A DNA stretch of 64,000 bases, from the NCBI RefSeq assembly GCF_958298935.1, contig NC_084943.1, positions 5,900,001 through 5,964,000 on the forward strand, written 5' to 3'. The notes below the pieces were generated by a model. The model was not told the origin of the DNA and ran no database searches. It saw only the letters and a program-made list of their open reading frames with translations. The DNA comes from Phragmites australis. Taxonomy: Eukaryota > Streptophyta > Magnoliopsida > Poales > Poaceae. This document shows, in pieces, positions 23,252-36,400 of this stretch (within the stretch, counting starts at the first letter, position 1; each line of letters opens with the position of its first letter). The position numbers and the translations under genes were made by a program.

Positions 23252-26200
23252 AAGCTAGGCACGCACAAGGTTGAGACCACCGCGGAACTTTTCGCGCTGG
23301 CCGACAAGTGCGCTAAGGCGGTGAAAGCTCAGGCTTGGCACGTTCCGCGCCCTGAGCACCCCGCCGCCGATCAACCAGGTTCTTCCCGCTCCGATAGGCG
23401 GGAAAAGAAAAAGAGAAGGAGGCGCGAGGCTGTCCCCGTCGAGCCGACCTAGGGCTCCGCCCATAGGCTGGCCCAAGAGCCCGACCGCCAGCAAGCACGC
23501 CGAGCGGCCGCCGACAGACGGCCCGCGCCCGCGAGAGCCCCGGCCCGAGCCCCTCCTAGGGCTCCGGCTCCCGCAAGGGTTCCGGCTCCCGCCCGGGCTC
23601 CCGCTCCAGCAAGGGCCCCCGCTCCTGCGGGGCCCGAGCCAAGCAAATGGTGCCCGATCCACCAGACCATATGGCATGACCTCACGGAGTGCCGCACGGT
23701 CAAGGGCCTCGTCGAGCAGCGCCAAAGAGAGCGCGACGAGCTCCGCGGGGATGGCGACGATGAAGCCGCCCCCAACAACACAGAGCTCGGCTTTCAGGAG
23801 CCCGAGCACACCGTCGCCTTCATCGACGGAGGCGCCTATACGCCTTCCTCATGGTGTGGTGTCAAGATCATGCGGTGCGAGGTATGCTCGGCAACCCCGA
23901 GCGTAGAGGCCACAAGGCCCCTGAGATGGTCAGACGCCCCGATCACGTTCATTATGGCCGATCACCCCGCCAGTACTGCAGGCATGGGGAGACAACCCTT
24001 GGTAGTGTCCCCCACCATCTGCAATGTAAGGGTCGGCAGGGTGCTGATCGACGGGGGTGCAGGCCTCAACCTCCTTTCCAAGGAGGCCTTCGAGAAGCTG
24101 CAGGTGCCCTACAGGCGCCTAAAGCCGTCGCTTCCATTCTGCGGGGTGACACCCAGGCACTCCCTGCCCCTCGGGCAGGTTGAGCTGCCCGTGACTTTCG
24201 TGAGTCGGGATAACTTCCGCACGGAGAGCGTCGTCTTCGACGTCGTGGAGCTCCCCCTCTCCTACAACGCCATCCTCGGGCGCCCGGCGCTCGCTAGGTT
24301 CATGGTGGTTGCGCACTATGCGTACCTCACGGTCAAGATGCTGGGCCCAGCAAGCCTCATCTCCGTGTCCGCCGACACCGGCAGTGCCGTCTCCTACGCC
24401 GAGCAGTCATACCTGGCCTTGGTCTCAGCTCAGGCCGAGGTCGAAGGCTGTCCAGGGGGCCCGGGATCATCTTCATCCAAACCCCGACTCGCTGCCGACG
24501 CCTCCGTTCCTACGAAGGAGGTCGTGGTGGGCGAAGACGCCTCCCAGGTTGTCCGAATCGGCGGTGACCTGGGCGGCAAATAGGAAAGCACGCTTGTCAC
24601 CTTCCTCCGGGCTAACGCCGACGTGTTTGCATGGTAGCCGTCCAACATGCCCGGGATCCCTAGGGAGGTGATCGAGCACCACCTAGCTGTGAGTTTGGAC
24701 GCACGCCCGATGAAGCAGAAGGTCCGGCGGCAGGCGCCCGAGCGCTAGGAATTCATCCGGGAGCAGGTCAGCAAGCTCCTTGACGCCGGATTTATCCGAG
24801 AGGTCCTCCGCCCAGTGTGGTTGGCAAACCCAGTTATCGTCCCGAAGGCTAACGGCAAGCTCCGCATGTGCTGGGACTACACCGATCTAAACAAGGCTTG
24901 CCCCAAGGATCCTTTTCCGTTGCCCCGCATAGACCAAATTGTAGATGCAACCGCGGGGTGTGATCTTTTGTGGCTTTTGGATGCAAACTCCGGTTATCAC
25001 CAGATTCGCATGGCCGCAGAGGATGAAGAAAAAACTGCTTTTACCACCCCGATGGGGACTTACTGCTATGTGTCGATGCCTTTTGGTTTGCGCAATGCTG
25101 GGTCTTCTTTCCAGCGCGCTATCCACATCACCCTTGATTCGCAGGTTGGCCGTAACGTCGAGGCCTACATTGATGATCTCGTGGTCAAGTCCCGAGACAG
25201 CACCACCCTGCTCGAAGACCTTGCCGAGACTTTCAATAGTCTCCGCACTACCCGCCTGAAGCTCAACCCCGAGAAGTGTGTCTTTGGGGTACCTGCGGGC
25301 AAGCTCCTCGGTTTCTTGGTTTCCAGCCGAGGGATCGAGGCCAATCCAGAGAAGATCTGGGCCATCGAGCAGATGCGACCCCCGGCTCGACTCAAGGAGG
25401 TTCAGCATCTCGCCGGCTGCATGGCGGCCCTCGGGCGCTTCATCTCCAAACTTGGGGAGCGGGGGCTCCCCCTCTTCAAGCTTCTGAAAAAGATCGGTCC
25501 TTTCGACTGGACGCTGGAGGCCGAGCAGGCCTTCCGTGATCTGAAGAAGTATCTCACCTCACCACCCGTACTGGTGGCCCCATCCGAAGATGAGCCACTG
25601 CTACTCTACGTATCGGCCACCCCTCAGGTCGTAAGCATGGTGCTGGTGGTGGAGCGCGATGAGTGCACAGGGTCGGGTGCTGGGTCCCTGCTCCCAGCCG
25701 CCCCCGGGCACTCCCCCATCCTCGCGGCTCCTCCCGAGCAGGGGGTTGAGCCCGAGTACTTGGCTCCTCCTGAGCAGGGGGTCGAGCCCGAGTACTCGGT
25801 TGCCCCCGAGCACTTGGCTCCTCCCGAGCAGGGAGTCGAGCCCGAGCACCCGGTCAGCCCCGACCACGTCGCCGAGCCTGGGGGTTGTAGTAGGCCCTCG
25901 GGTTAGGCCATAGTCCGGGCCTGCCAGGTGCAGCGACCGGTGTACTTCGTCAGTGAAGTCCTCCGGGAGGCCAACACAAGGTACCCCCAGGCTCAGAAGC
26001 TGCTCTACGTCGTGCCCATCGCTTCCCGGAAGCTGCGCCACTACTTCCAGGCGCACAAGGTCTCAGTGGTTACCACGTACCCGCTGGGGCCCATCCTCCA
26101 GAACCGAGAAGGCACTGGGCGCGTAGTCAAGTGAGCGATGGAGCTGGCGGAGTTCGACCTGCACTTTGTCAGCCGCTAGGCGATCAAAAGCCAAGCGCTC

Positions 26201-28093
26201 TCCGATTTCGTGGCCGAGTGGACGCCTGTCCCGGAGGTCGTCCCAGAAGAGATCTCCACATATCCCGGGCACGATGCGCCAGGGTACTGGATCATCCATT
26301 TCGACGGTTCCCTCTCGCTGAAGGGCGTGGGGGCCGGAGTGGTTCTCACCTCCCCAACGGGTGAAGAACTCCGGTACGTCGTGCAGCTGCAGTTCCGCGC
26401 GTCCAACAACATGGCGGAATATGAAGGCCTCATCGCTGGCCTCCGAGCCGCGGTGGGCCTCGGGATTCGTTGCCTCCTGGTCAAGGGAGACTCCCAGCTG
26501 GTGGTCAACCAGGTATCTAAAGAGTACCAGTGCACGGATCCTCAAATGGCGGCGTACGTGGCAGCAGTTAGGAAGCTGGAGAAGCGCTTCGAAGGCCTGG
26601 AGCTGCGGTACATCCCTCGCCGCGACAACGCTCTGGCCGACGACCTCTCCCGCCTGGCCTCCTCCCGTGCGCGCGTCCTAGCCGGAGTCTTTGAAGAAAG
26701 ACTCACACGGCCTTCCGTCCTGCATGCCGAACAGGACGAAGGGGAAACCTCGAGCTCAATTCAGGGGACCCCGGCGGCACCCTCAGTGGGAAGCCCCGAC
26801 AGGGTGCCCCCGTTCGGCGAGTGCGCTGCACTTGCAGACAGTTCTCAAGATGCCTCGTGGATGGACGATATCTGAGGGTACTTGAAGGAAAAGTTCCTCC
26901 CCAGGGATGAGGCTTCTGCCGAAAGAGTTGCTCGGCAGTCCAAATGCTATGCCATAGTAGATGGGGATCTCTACCGGCGTAGCGCAGGTGGCATTCTCCT
27001 GAAATGCATCTCCCGGGCAGAAGGTGGTGTGCTTCTCGCTGAGATCCACGAGGGCGAGTGCGGTGGCCATGCATCGTTCCGCACGTTGGTCGGGAAGGCC
27101 TTCCGGTAAGGTTTCTACTGGCCTACAGCTCTCCAGGATGCTTCCGAGCTGGTCCGGCGCTGCAGAGCGTGCCAGTTCCACGCAAAGCAGATTCACCAGC
27201 CAGCTCAGGCTCTTCACACCATCCCCCTGTCATGGCCTTTCGCGGTCTGGGGGCTGGACATTCTGGGTCCATTCCCCCGAGCAATCGGGGGCTATGAGTA
27301 CCTCTACGTCGCCATCGACAAGTTCACCAAGTGGCCGGAGGTGGTCCCAGTCGTCAAGGTGACCAAGAACACGGTGCTCCAGTTTATCCGCGACATCACC
27401 AGCAGATTCGGTGTCCCGAATCGGATCATCACCAACAACGGCACTCAGTTCACAAGTGCCCTATTCGGGGACTACTGCGAAGACCTCGGCATCAAGCTCT
27501 GCTTCGCCTCCGTTACTCATCCTCGGAGCAATGGGCAGGTCGAGCGCGCCAACGCGGAGATACTGAAGGGGCACAAAACCCGAACCTACAACGTGCTCGC
27601 AAAGCACGGGAAAGGGTGGATCGACGAGCTGCCTGCCGTGCTATGGGCCAATCGGACCACGCCAAGTCGTGCTACCGGGGAGACTCCTTTCTTCCTCGTG
27701 TACGGCGATGAGGCGGTCCTCCCCTCCGAGCTCACTCTAGGCTCCCCTCGGGTGCATGCCTACTCTGAAGGCAAACAGGAGCAGCAGAGGCGCAACGACG
27801 TCGACTATTTGGAAGAGCACCAGCGGCGTGCCGCCGTCCGAGCAGCCCGGTACCAGCAAAGCCTGCGACGCTACCATCAGCGCCACGTCCGGGCCCGGTC
27901 TCTCGAGGTGGGGGATCTAGTTCTCCGACGTGTCCAGTCGCGCGAAGGAAGGAATAAGCTGTCCCCTATGTGGGAAGGCCCCTTTACCGTGATCGGTGTC
28001 CCGCGAGAAGGCTCTTTTTGGTTGGCTGCAGAAGATGGGCAGTCGCTCCCCAACCCGTGGAACATCGAGCACCTGCGCAAGTTCTTCCCGTAG
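23252..28093 (+). pseudogene. Tat-type gag-pol polyprotein, nine nonsense codons, no frameshift
   Basis: One frame runs from the deletion joint to the stop at 28091. In order: gag tail with CPIH...H...C-type knuckle (WCPIHQTIWHDLTECR), protease (LIDGGAGLNLLS), RT ([22 protein letters not shown]), connection/RNase H, a second RNase H (WIIHFDGSLSLKGVGAGVV...ALADDLSRLAS), integrase zinc finger (H...H, C-x2-C near 27155), core (GLDILGPF, IITNNGTQFTS, NGQVERANAEI) and a C-terminal module ending NPWNIEHLRKFFP. Stops start at 23450, 24581, 24635, 24746, 25904, 26132, 26177, 26873 and 27107. The second integrase catalytic Asp is Asn. A Pro/Glu-rich repeat is inserted in RNase H. Not functional. Confidence 0.88.
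25725..25855 (+). repeat. In-frame Pro/Glu-rich minisatellite inside RNase H
   Basis: Three to four imperfect units encode variants of APPEQGVEPEY. They lie between VSATPQVVSMVLVVERDE and [11 protein letters not shown], where related elements have a short acidic loop. The DNA unit (ctcccgagcagggggt..gagcccgag) resembles the 'cccccgagcac' motif repeated in this element's LTR. Confidence 0.75.
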
Positions 28094-29769
28094 ATCGCCA
28101 TGTTTGCAGGCTCAGGTCAACCAGGCCGGGGGCTTCCCCCCGCCCAAGTTGACCGGGGGCTACCACTAATTGGGTAAGTCACCCAACCTTGTAAAAAAAA
28201 ATGTCAATACCGTATGTATATCAATACGCAATCCTTATGTCAAAATTCATTTTTCTGGATTCCGTATGTTTAATCTGTCTGGTGAGATGCTCGATTGTGC
28301 GAGAAAGATTCGCTCTCTCATTTTCCCCGCTGATAAAAGAATCCCGATCGGTATGCGCGCGGGCAGTTGCTGCTGACTTACGTCTGATGTGGTAGGCTGT
28401 GGCGTTCAGTGTCGTGACAGTCTCCCGGGCACTACCGAGTCCCTGGGGCTCTCGGGTAATCCTATCGCTCGAGCCGCTCGAGTAGTCCGGAGCCTAGGCC
28501 CCAGGGGCGGGCTGTCGGTGCTCGATCTGGTCTGTCATACCCGGGTGCCACCGAACCATAGGACCTCTAGGTTATGCCTCTGCCTGCTCTTGTTCACCGG
28601 TCTGGGTATTCGAGAGGTCTCTAGTCGAAAACGAGAGCAGTCTATGATGAGTACTGCACTAACAGAGCGCACCAAGCAAAGAATTTCTCTATTTTTCTCA
28701 AGTCGCAGATCGACAATCAAAAGCAAGAGCAGCTCGACCGCGAAGGCCTCAGTGCCCAGGTCGCTGCTCGGCCCTAAGGGTCCTCGGGTGGTCCTACCGC
28801 TCAGGCTTGAGTGGTCGGGATCGCCTGATCCCGGGCTCCTCATGCACCCCCTGGTGCTCGGGCGCCTCAGCCGTGGGAACCAAGTTCCCGGGCACCCCAA
28901 GCTCGGAGCGTATGCCCCTCCTGGATCGGTTGGCCGAGAAGCTGACAGTTGTCCGGTGAGTGGTTAAATTCAGATGAATATACATTCAGTAATATTTTGT
29001 TCCCGAGTCATCCTCGGGGGCCCTCGTACTCTAATCTGCTCGGTGAGATGGTCTCCTCGCGCACAAAACCCTGCCGCATGTCCACTTTTTCCTAGAACGA
29101 CAGAACAGTTCGTAGAAAGTTGTACCGTACGTACGGTAATGTCTGATCGAAGTCCCTCACGGTGGTCGTGGTGTTCGGTACGCTTTTAGGGCCCCGAGCA
29201 CTACCGAGTCCCTGGGGATCTCGGATAATCCTATCGCTCGAGCCGCTCGAGTAGTTCGGAGCCTAGGCCCCAGGGACGGGCTGTCGGTCCTCGGTCTGAT
29301 CCGTTCTAAGCCTGGGCACCACCGAACCGTGGGGACTCTTGGTCGCATTCCCACCCGCACGTGTCTCCAGTCTACTTGCTGAGTGGTCACAAAGTGGAAA
29401 AGTGTTCACCGGTCATGGCGTGCTCCGTGCTGGATCGATCTATCTCCCGAGCAAGGAAGTTCGTGCCTTTGTCTTTTGACTCAGCCGTTGCGGACTCGCG
29501 AGGGCTCGGGGGCTAAACACACCGAGAAGGACGGTCGGGGCAACTCCATTCTCGGGGAAGGAAAGGTCGGGGTTGGTCCGACTGAGTACTCCTCCGGGCA
29601 TCAAGTGAAAACATCAGAAACTTCATCAAGCACTCAGAAGAATTCTGGAGTTGCGACTCCAAATAAAGGCTTCCATTATATTCATAAAAAGGACAGCTGT
29701 TCTGAGGGATCACTCCCATATTTACATCAAGTCAGAAGGAAAAGAAGAAGAAAAAACTACTACAAAAGC
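28094..29769 (+). other. Spacer between sense pol and antisense gene, with a direct repeat
   Basis: No credible ORF. A block at 28430-28557 recurs at 29199-29328 with few differences (starts 'cactaccgagtccctgggg', ends 'accgaacc'), about 770 bases apart, each containing the palindromic core 'ctcgagccgctcgag'. Flanking pieces such as 'tctg.tcggtgagatg' also recur (28278 and 29037), so the whole interval looks like an old tandem duplication. Such long 3' spacers are typical of Tat elements. Confidence 0.6.
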
Positions 29770-31423
29770 CTAGTCGGAGTCGGAGCCTTCGCTGCTGCTC
29801 CTCGGGACTGGGGTCGGCGGCACCTCCCGCGAAAAGCCAGCCGCCACCGCGGCGGCGGTGCTCTGAACTGCCTCCCGGGCGGCCTCCTCCTCGGCTTCGA
29901 CCACACCTTCCTGAGCTGGTTCCAGCGGGAAGTTCGGGTCCCAGCTCCGGTAGCAAGCTAGGACGTGTTCGGCCACTACCTGGGCCAAGCCACGCCCCTC
30001 CCGGGCGGCGAGTTCCTGGACGGCCTGGGGCAGCGCCTCGAGGCACTCGCTGACCTTCTGGAAGCCTAGGGCGAACCGGCCAGGGCCCGCCCCCTTCTCC
30101 TCTACATGAAGTCGCCCGAGCCCAGCCACCCTCACGGACCGCTGCATCCGCCGGAGGACGTCCTCTAGCATCAGCTGCAGGTTGGCCCGTTCGACCGAGG
30201 CGGCCTCGAACTCCTCCGTCACGGTCCGCAGCCGCTCCTTAAGGCCCTGCCCCCCGGCCATACCGGTAGAGCCAGCGCCTAGCGCCTGGGCCTCAGTCAG
30301 CTTCACCTGCCCCTCAGACAGGGCCTGCTCGCGGGCAGCCAGCTCTGCTGCGAACTTGGCGGCCTGCTCCTCCCTGGCAGCAGCAGCCGCCGCCGCCTCG
30401 GTAGCCTCCGCCTCCCGGTGGGCCAGCAGATCCTCCCGGGCGCCCATGTCCACCGTCGTTATCTCGGCGTCGGTCTCCCGGATCGCGGCGTCCTCCTCCC
30501 AGCGTTGGAGCTCCCCCTCGACGTGCTGGAGTTCCTCCGCCCAGTATTGGAGCTCGGCGCGGGTCCAGTCGACCTTGCCTTTCTGGCGAGCTAGGTAGGC
30601 CTGGAAGGCCTCTGCTGCCCTCTCGCGGTTCACCACCGCCTCCTCCCTCTCCTGCACCTGCCTCTCCCTGGCAAGGGCCTCGGCGGCCTGCTGCCGCGAT
30701 GCGTCGGCCAAGCGGGCGGCGTCTTCCCGCTCCTGCGCGACCTACGCGCGGGCGTCTTCCAGAGTCTTCTGCTCCCGCGCGACCTCCGTGCGGGCCTCCT
30801 CCAAGGCCTTCCACCCCTCCTCTATGGCGCGCTGTTCGTCCTCATTGGTGGCGCGCGCCGCGGCAAGGCGGGAGTCGAAAACGCGCCAAGCCACCTCCCG
30901 CTGCGCCATCTCCCCCGCTACGGCCGCCTCCAGTCGCCCGATCACCTCCCGGGCGCTCCCAAGCACGATCGAGAGAGGGTCGGCGGGTTGGCTGGGCGGC
31001 GGCTGGGCGCTGGGTCCCCTGCGAGCCTCCTCCGGGGGGCTCGGCGCGCTCGGGGCGGGCTTGGATGGCGCCGAACGCTCGGGCGGTGGCTGCACTTCTG
31101 TCTCGGCCACCGCGTCCACTGGCCCCGCTAGACCTGGCTCTGCCCCCGCTAGACCTGGCTCTGTCGCCGCGCTCGCCAGCCCTGGCTCCGCCGGTGCACT
31201 CGGCTCGGGCGTCCTTGGCTCGAGGGCTGGCGCCGTCCTCGGCGCCTCTGACCGCCCTTGGTTCTTAGCGGCGCTCGTAGGCGGCCTGCAAGAGAAGAAT
31301 TGGATCAAAACTCAGAATTTAGTCCGGGCAAAGCACGCCCAGGAAAGAATGGAGGACGAAACTTATGTGGCTGTGGGTCTTCGGTACTGCCACGTTGCTG
31401 CCGGAATCCTGAACTCCGGGCTC

Positions 31424-32337
31424 TGATGAGGACATCACTCCCTCGGATACATACAATGATCCTCCATTGAACTTTCAAGGTCCAATCACAAGAGCTCGCG
31501 CACGACAATTAAATTTAGAGGTGAGCTCGTTCCTAAGCAACTCTTTATATAATTTTGAGAATAGATTACTACCTAATGATTATGTGTTGTTTAGGAATCA
31601 TGGAGAGGACAAGGAAATACATAGAGGAAGGCTTGGAGGCGTGGAGGAGCAGCTAGGACGTCCAACAACAGCAGGAGGTCCAGTCCAACTCGAGTCCGAA
31701 TCAGCCTCGGCCTCCAGGACCAGCGAGCAATAAAACGGACGCCCAGGACGCATCCGGACTCCGTTTTCTACTATTCACATATGGTTGGAAAGATAATTTC
31801 ATAAGGAAACCAATGGAGTTGGTTTGAGGTCCAAATTCCTTCTGAGTCAACGGGAAACGTCGAAACAAGTTAGCGTCCAGAATCTGTCCCGGTGCTGCGT
31901 CACCGTTTTTGGTCCGTTGGGCCATGTATCGTGTTGGAGTCCATTAGGGACGCGTCTAGGGGTCCTTGGCCGACCCTAATCCTTTATATACAGTAGCCGC
32001 CGCCCTAAATTAGGGTTGGGTTTTGCTTAGATTATTCTGTCAAGAACAGTTTCGCCGTTTCGTCGGTTTGTGAGACCCCAACTCGTGAGATTAATCATTC
32101 ATCTGCAATTTGGTTGCATTCTTCCTTGTTCTTGCTTGTGTTCTTCGATTCGCAGGCAAGGATTTTAGCCTTCTTGGCGAGGTCAACCGTGCAACGCCGG
32201 TTGATAACCAGAGGAGACGTGGTGCTGCGATTGCGGGGTTTCGGATCGTGTTGTTCGGAAGCCGGATCGACTTGTGTCTCGTTTCCACCAAATCGAGAGT
32301 TACCAGAACCTTTCGGAAGATCGGGAACCCTTGTTCA
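31424..32337 (+). mobile_element. 5' LTR of the CRM-like element
   Basis: It starts TGATGAGGAC and ends ...TTGTTCA seven bases before the primer-binding site; 914 bp. It holds the C-terminal coding tail of the polyprotein ([19 protein letters not shown] at 31479 on, stop 31731) and a TATA-like TTTATATA at 31983-31990 before 'cagtagccgccgccc'. Confidence 0.82.
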
Positions 32338-32344
32338 TATTAAG

Positions 32345-32357
32345 TGGTATTCAGAGC
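32345..32357 (+). other. Primer-binding site (initiator tRNA-Met type)
   Basis: TGGTATTCAGAGC equals the usual plant tRNA-Met primer site TGGTATCAGAGC with one extra T. It lies 7 bases after the LTR end. Confidence 0.75.
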
Positions 32358-33475
32358 TTCAGGTATACCGTCAGGTTCATATCTACCCTTAGTTTCGAGT
32401 GTTTTCGCCTTCGTTCCATAGTCCACTGCCATATCGTTTTTTTTTTCCTGTCCTACAACCCTTCCGCGCCTTTAGCTTTTGCATATTTCAGTTTCAGAGT
32501 TCGTCGTGTTGAGTTTGTGTCCTGGTCAAGGTCTTGTTGCTGGTTAGGTCGTGTTAGAGTCCAGTTCGTGTGTTTTCCCCCACCGTTTCCATCAAACCCT
32601 AGCCTCCGTCGCATATTTTCCCCACTTTCTTCCCGTTTTGTCCTCTAATTCGGAGTCGTTTCTCAAATCGGGCATAACTTTCGCATACGAACTCCGTTTT
32701 CAGAAAAGTCATAGAGTTTTTCGCATCGAAACAGCGTTTCGGATCCGTTCGTCCCCGCCTTGTCGGGTTTGGCGAAATCAGAATTCCCAAATTCGCCTCC
32801 GAAGTTTGAGTTTTCAATTTCCAAATATTTTTCTCATTTTACGGCTGAACTTCAGAAAATTCTATAGGCCACGTCTTTCACTTGTTTAAGCTCAAATTTT
32901 CTGTGGTTCCCTCTTGTGTGCTCCTAAGTGAAAAAAAAAATATCAAAAAAATAAAAAGAAAAAGTCGAATTTTCCCAAAAAAACAACGACAGCCCAAAAA
33001 AATAGAAAAAAGAGAGGGGCAAAAGAGGAACAATATCTAGAGGAGCACATAGAGAAGGGCAAAGTGAGCTGTGTTAGCGTGTGCTATTTAGTTCTTTGTT
33101 TCTGTTGCTCTTGCTATCCATCATACTTGTTTTTCCACCTTGTTTAACACACATACTTGGTACTTGCAACACTTTAGGCCAGCAACGAGAATAAGTACTT
33201 GGGACTATAATTCAGCATTACTATCTGTTTCTGATTTGTGTTCCACATATACATATTTGTTCTCTTTGTGTGCCTTCCAAGCCCCACAGATTCTTCTGGA
33301 CAGCACTGGTTTGCATCCCTGCAATCGCTCGCACGCCTTCCAGGTATCCTTTGCTTTGCTGGTAAGAACCCTGGTAAGAGCTTGGTAAGGTGTCTACCTT
33401 TGCTGATCTTGATTGAGAGGCACCACTCCACCTTTGTAGTACGATTATTAGGGATAACCTTCACTGTTTGTTGTT
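32358..33475 (+). other. Untranslated leader of the CRM-like element
   Basis: A 1.1-kb leader with pyrimidine-rich stretches, an A-rich block at 32930-32990 and no conserved ORF. It probably carries packaging and dimerisation signals, which cannot be assigned from sequence alone. Confidence 0.5.
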
Positions 33476-36400
33476 GTGTTTGTTTCCACAATGTCAGTTG
33501 AAGGAGATAAAACGCCAAAGGACTTCAAGGAGTGTGTCAGCCAAGAGCAGCTACAAGCTATTGTAGACAATGCTCAGAAGGAGATGAGGGAGACAGTCAT
33601 CAAGGCTGTCACTGAAGCGATAATTGAGATGAAACTCGCAAACGCGGTTGAGCGGGTGGACAAACGGTTATCCGAGCTCACCGACAGGGTAAATGCTTTG
33701 GAAAACCGTCCTGTGCACAACGAAGATGTGAATGGAAGCAACACCGGTGATGAGTTGTATGATGACGATGTTAATGTTGATCCAGCGGCGACATTGCAAA
33801 ACAGATTACGGCGTCGTCTTCGCACTAACACCACAGGTATGGGTGGCGTTCCACATCACCACCACCATCGAGGTATGTATAATCGAGCTCCTGAAGATCC
33901 TTATGCTAAGGTTAAATTTACTATACCTTCTTTTTCGGGACATTATGATGCTGAGGGATATCTTGATTGGGAGATGACAGTAGAGCAAAAATTTAGTGCC
34001 CATCAAGTACCTGAACAACATAGAGTTAGACAAGCCACTAGTGAGTTTAAAGATTTTGCTATTATTTGGTGGACTGGTTTAGCTGCAGATGGTGCCACAC
34101 CTCGTACATGGGAAGAGCTTAAGGTTGCTATGCGTGATAGATTTGTTCCCCCATCTTATCATAGAGACTTGCGTAAGAAATTGATGCGCTTAGAACAGGG
34201 AGATAAATCTGTGCAGGATTATTATGGTGAGCTTCAAAAGGGCTTGATGCGTTGTGGCATAGTAGAGGGAAACGAAGATTCTATTTGTCGATTTTATTCG
34301 GGTTTGAGACGTGAAATCCAGGATATTATTGATTATAAAGAATTTAACAATGTCAACCAGTTGTTTCAGTTTGCTATGCTTGCAGAGAAGGAGTTGCAGG
34401 GGCGTGAGCAGCAGGGCAAGTACAAGGCCAGCACCACATACACGCCGCGCACAGGACCATCCTTTGGGCTGTCCAAACCATCCACTTACAGGGCTCCCTC
34501 ACCAGCGAGCAAGCAACAAGCAGCTACGGCACCAAATCCGATCACTACACGACCTTCAGGCTCAGGTAAAAATTCTGTTTTGCAGGGATCTTCCAAGAGT
34601 GCTTCCTCTGTTGCATCAACGGGACGCACCTCTGGCATTCAATGCCGTCGCTGCCATGGATTCGGTCATGTGTAGAAGGATTGCCCAAGTCAGCGGGCAT
34701 ACATTGCAACGGAAGATGGGTACATCAGTGCCTATGACATTGAAGAAGAAGAAGAACCAGTTATTGAGGAGAGCAACGAAATCTTGGGCAGTGATGACAC
34801 AGCGACCTATAGGAGCATCATTGTGCAGCGGGCGCTCAGCACAAAGGTACAACAACCAGAGAAGCTGCAACGCCATAACTTGTTCCAGATTTTCTTCGTC
34901 ATCCAAAATCGGCGAGCACGTGTCATCATCGATGGAGGTAGTTGTAATAATTTGGTGAGTTCAGATTTGGTCAAGAAGCTTGGCTTGACCACACGCCAAC
35001 ACCCCCATCCATATAATCTTCAGTGGTTTAATGATGCTGGAAAAGCTAAGGTAACACAAACTTGCAGAGTTTCTTTTTCCATTGGTTCCTATGCTGATTA
35101 TGTTGACTGTGATGTGGTACCTATGGAAGCTTGCTCACTTTTATTGGGTCGACCTTGGGAATTTGATAATGATGCTATACACCATGGTAGAAGTAATACA
35201 TATACTTTTATGCATAAAGGAAAGAAAATTACTTTGGTTCCTATGACCCCTGCTGAAATTGTACAAGCTGATAAAGAACGAGCTGCTAATTTGCGTGATA
35301 TTAAATCTGAAAATCAGCAAGTTGCTAATTCTCTTTACCCACCTAAAAAGGATAAGTCTACACCTAGTTCTAAGGTAGAGGGCATAAAATTGAAGGGTGG
35401 TGTTATGCTTGCACTAAAAAGTGACCTTGCTGAAATTTCTAATAATGATATTTGCTACACCTTGGTTTGCAAACGAGTTTTGTATTCGCTTGATGATGTT
35501 ATTAGTTCGATACCTCCTGCTGCCACTAACCTTTTGCAGGAGTATGAGGATGTTTTCCCAGCTGAGATACCCCCGGGACTGCCACCTATGAGAGGGATAG
35601 AGCATCAAATCGATTTGATCCCGGGAGCAACATTGCCAAATCGTGCTGCGTATCGAACCAATCCCGAGGAGACTAAGGAAATTCAGCAGCAAGTCCAAGA
35701 GCTTTTGGACCGCGGGTATGTACGTGAGAGCCTTAGTCCTTGTGCTGTTCCTGTGATTTTGGTTCCTAAGAAAGATGGTACTTGGCGTATGTGTGTTGAT
35801 TGTAGAGCCATCAATAACATTACTATTCGATATCGCCATCCTATTCCTAGACTTGATGATATGCTTGATGAGTTGTGTGGCTCTGTAATTTTTACAAAGA
35901 TCGACTTGCGTAGTGGTTACCACCAAATTAGAATGAAACTTGGAGATGAATGGAAAACAGCTTTCAAAACTAAATTCGGATTATATGAGTGGTTAGTAAT
36001 GCCTTTTGGTTTGACTAATGCACCTAGCACTTTCATGCGTTTGATGAATGAGGTTTTAAGAGCTTTTATTGGACGATTTGTGGTGGTTTACTTTGATGAC
36101 ATATTGATTTATAGCAAGTCTTTGGATGAACATATGGATCACTTACGTGCTGTTTTTAATGCTTTACGTGATGCACGTTTATTTGGTAACCTTGAGAAGT
36201 GCATCTTTTGCACGGATCGAGTCTCTTTTCTTGGCTATGTTATTACTCCACAGGGAATTGAGGTGGATGAGATGAAAATTGAAGCCATAAAGAGTTGGCC
36301 GGTGCCCCAAAACATCAAACAGGTGAGAAGTTTTCTTGGACTTGCAGGTTTTTATCGTCGTTTCGTGAAGGATTTCAGCGCCATTGCTGCCCCCTTACAC

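Noticed and set aside
22635..23307. Long minus-strand frames over the Tat LTR
   Set aside because: GC-rich repeat sequence opens several overlapping frames. The same happens at 40813-41481 in the other LTR, with no known domain.
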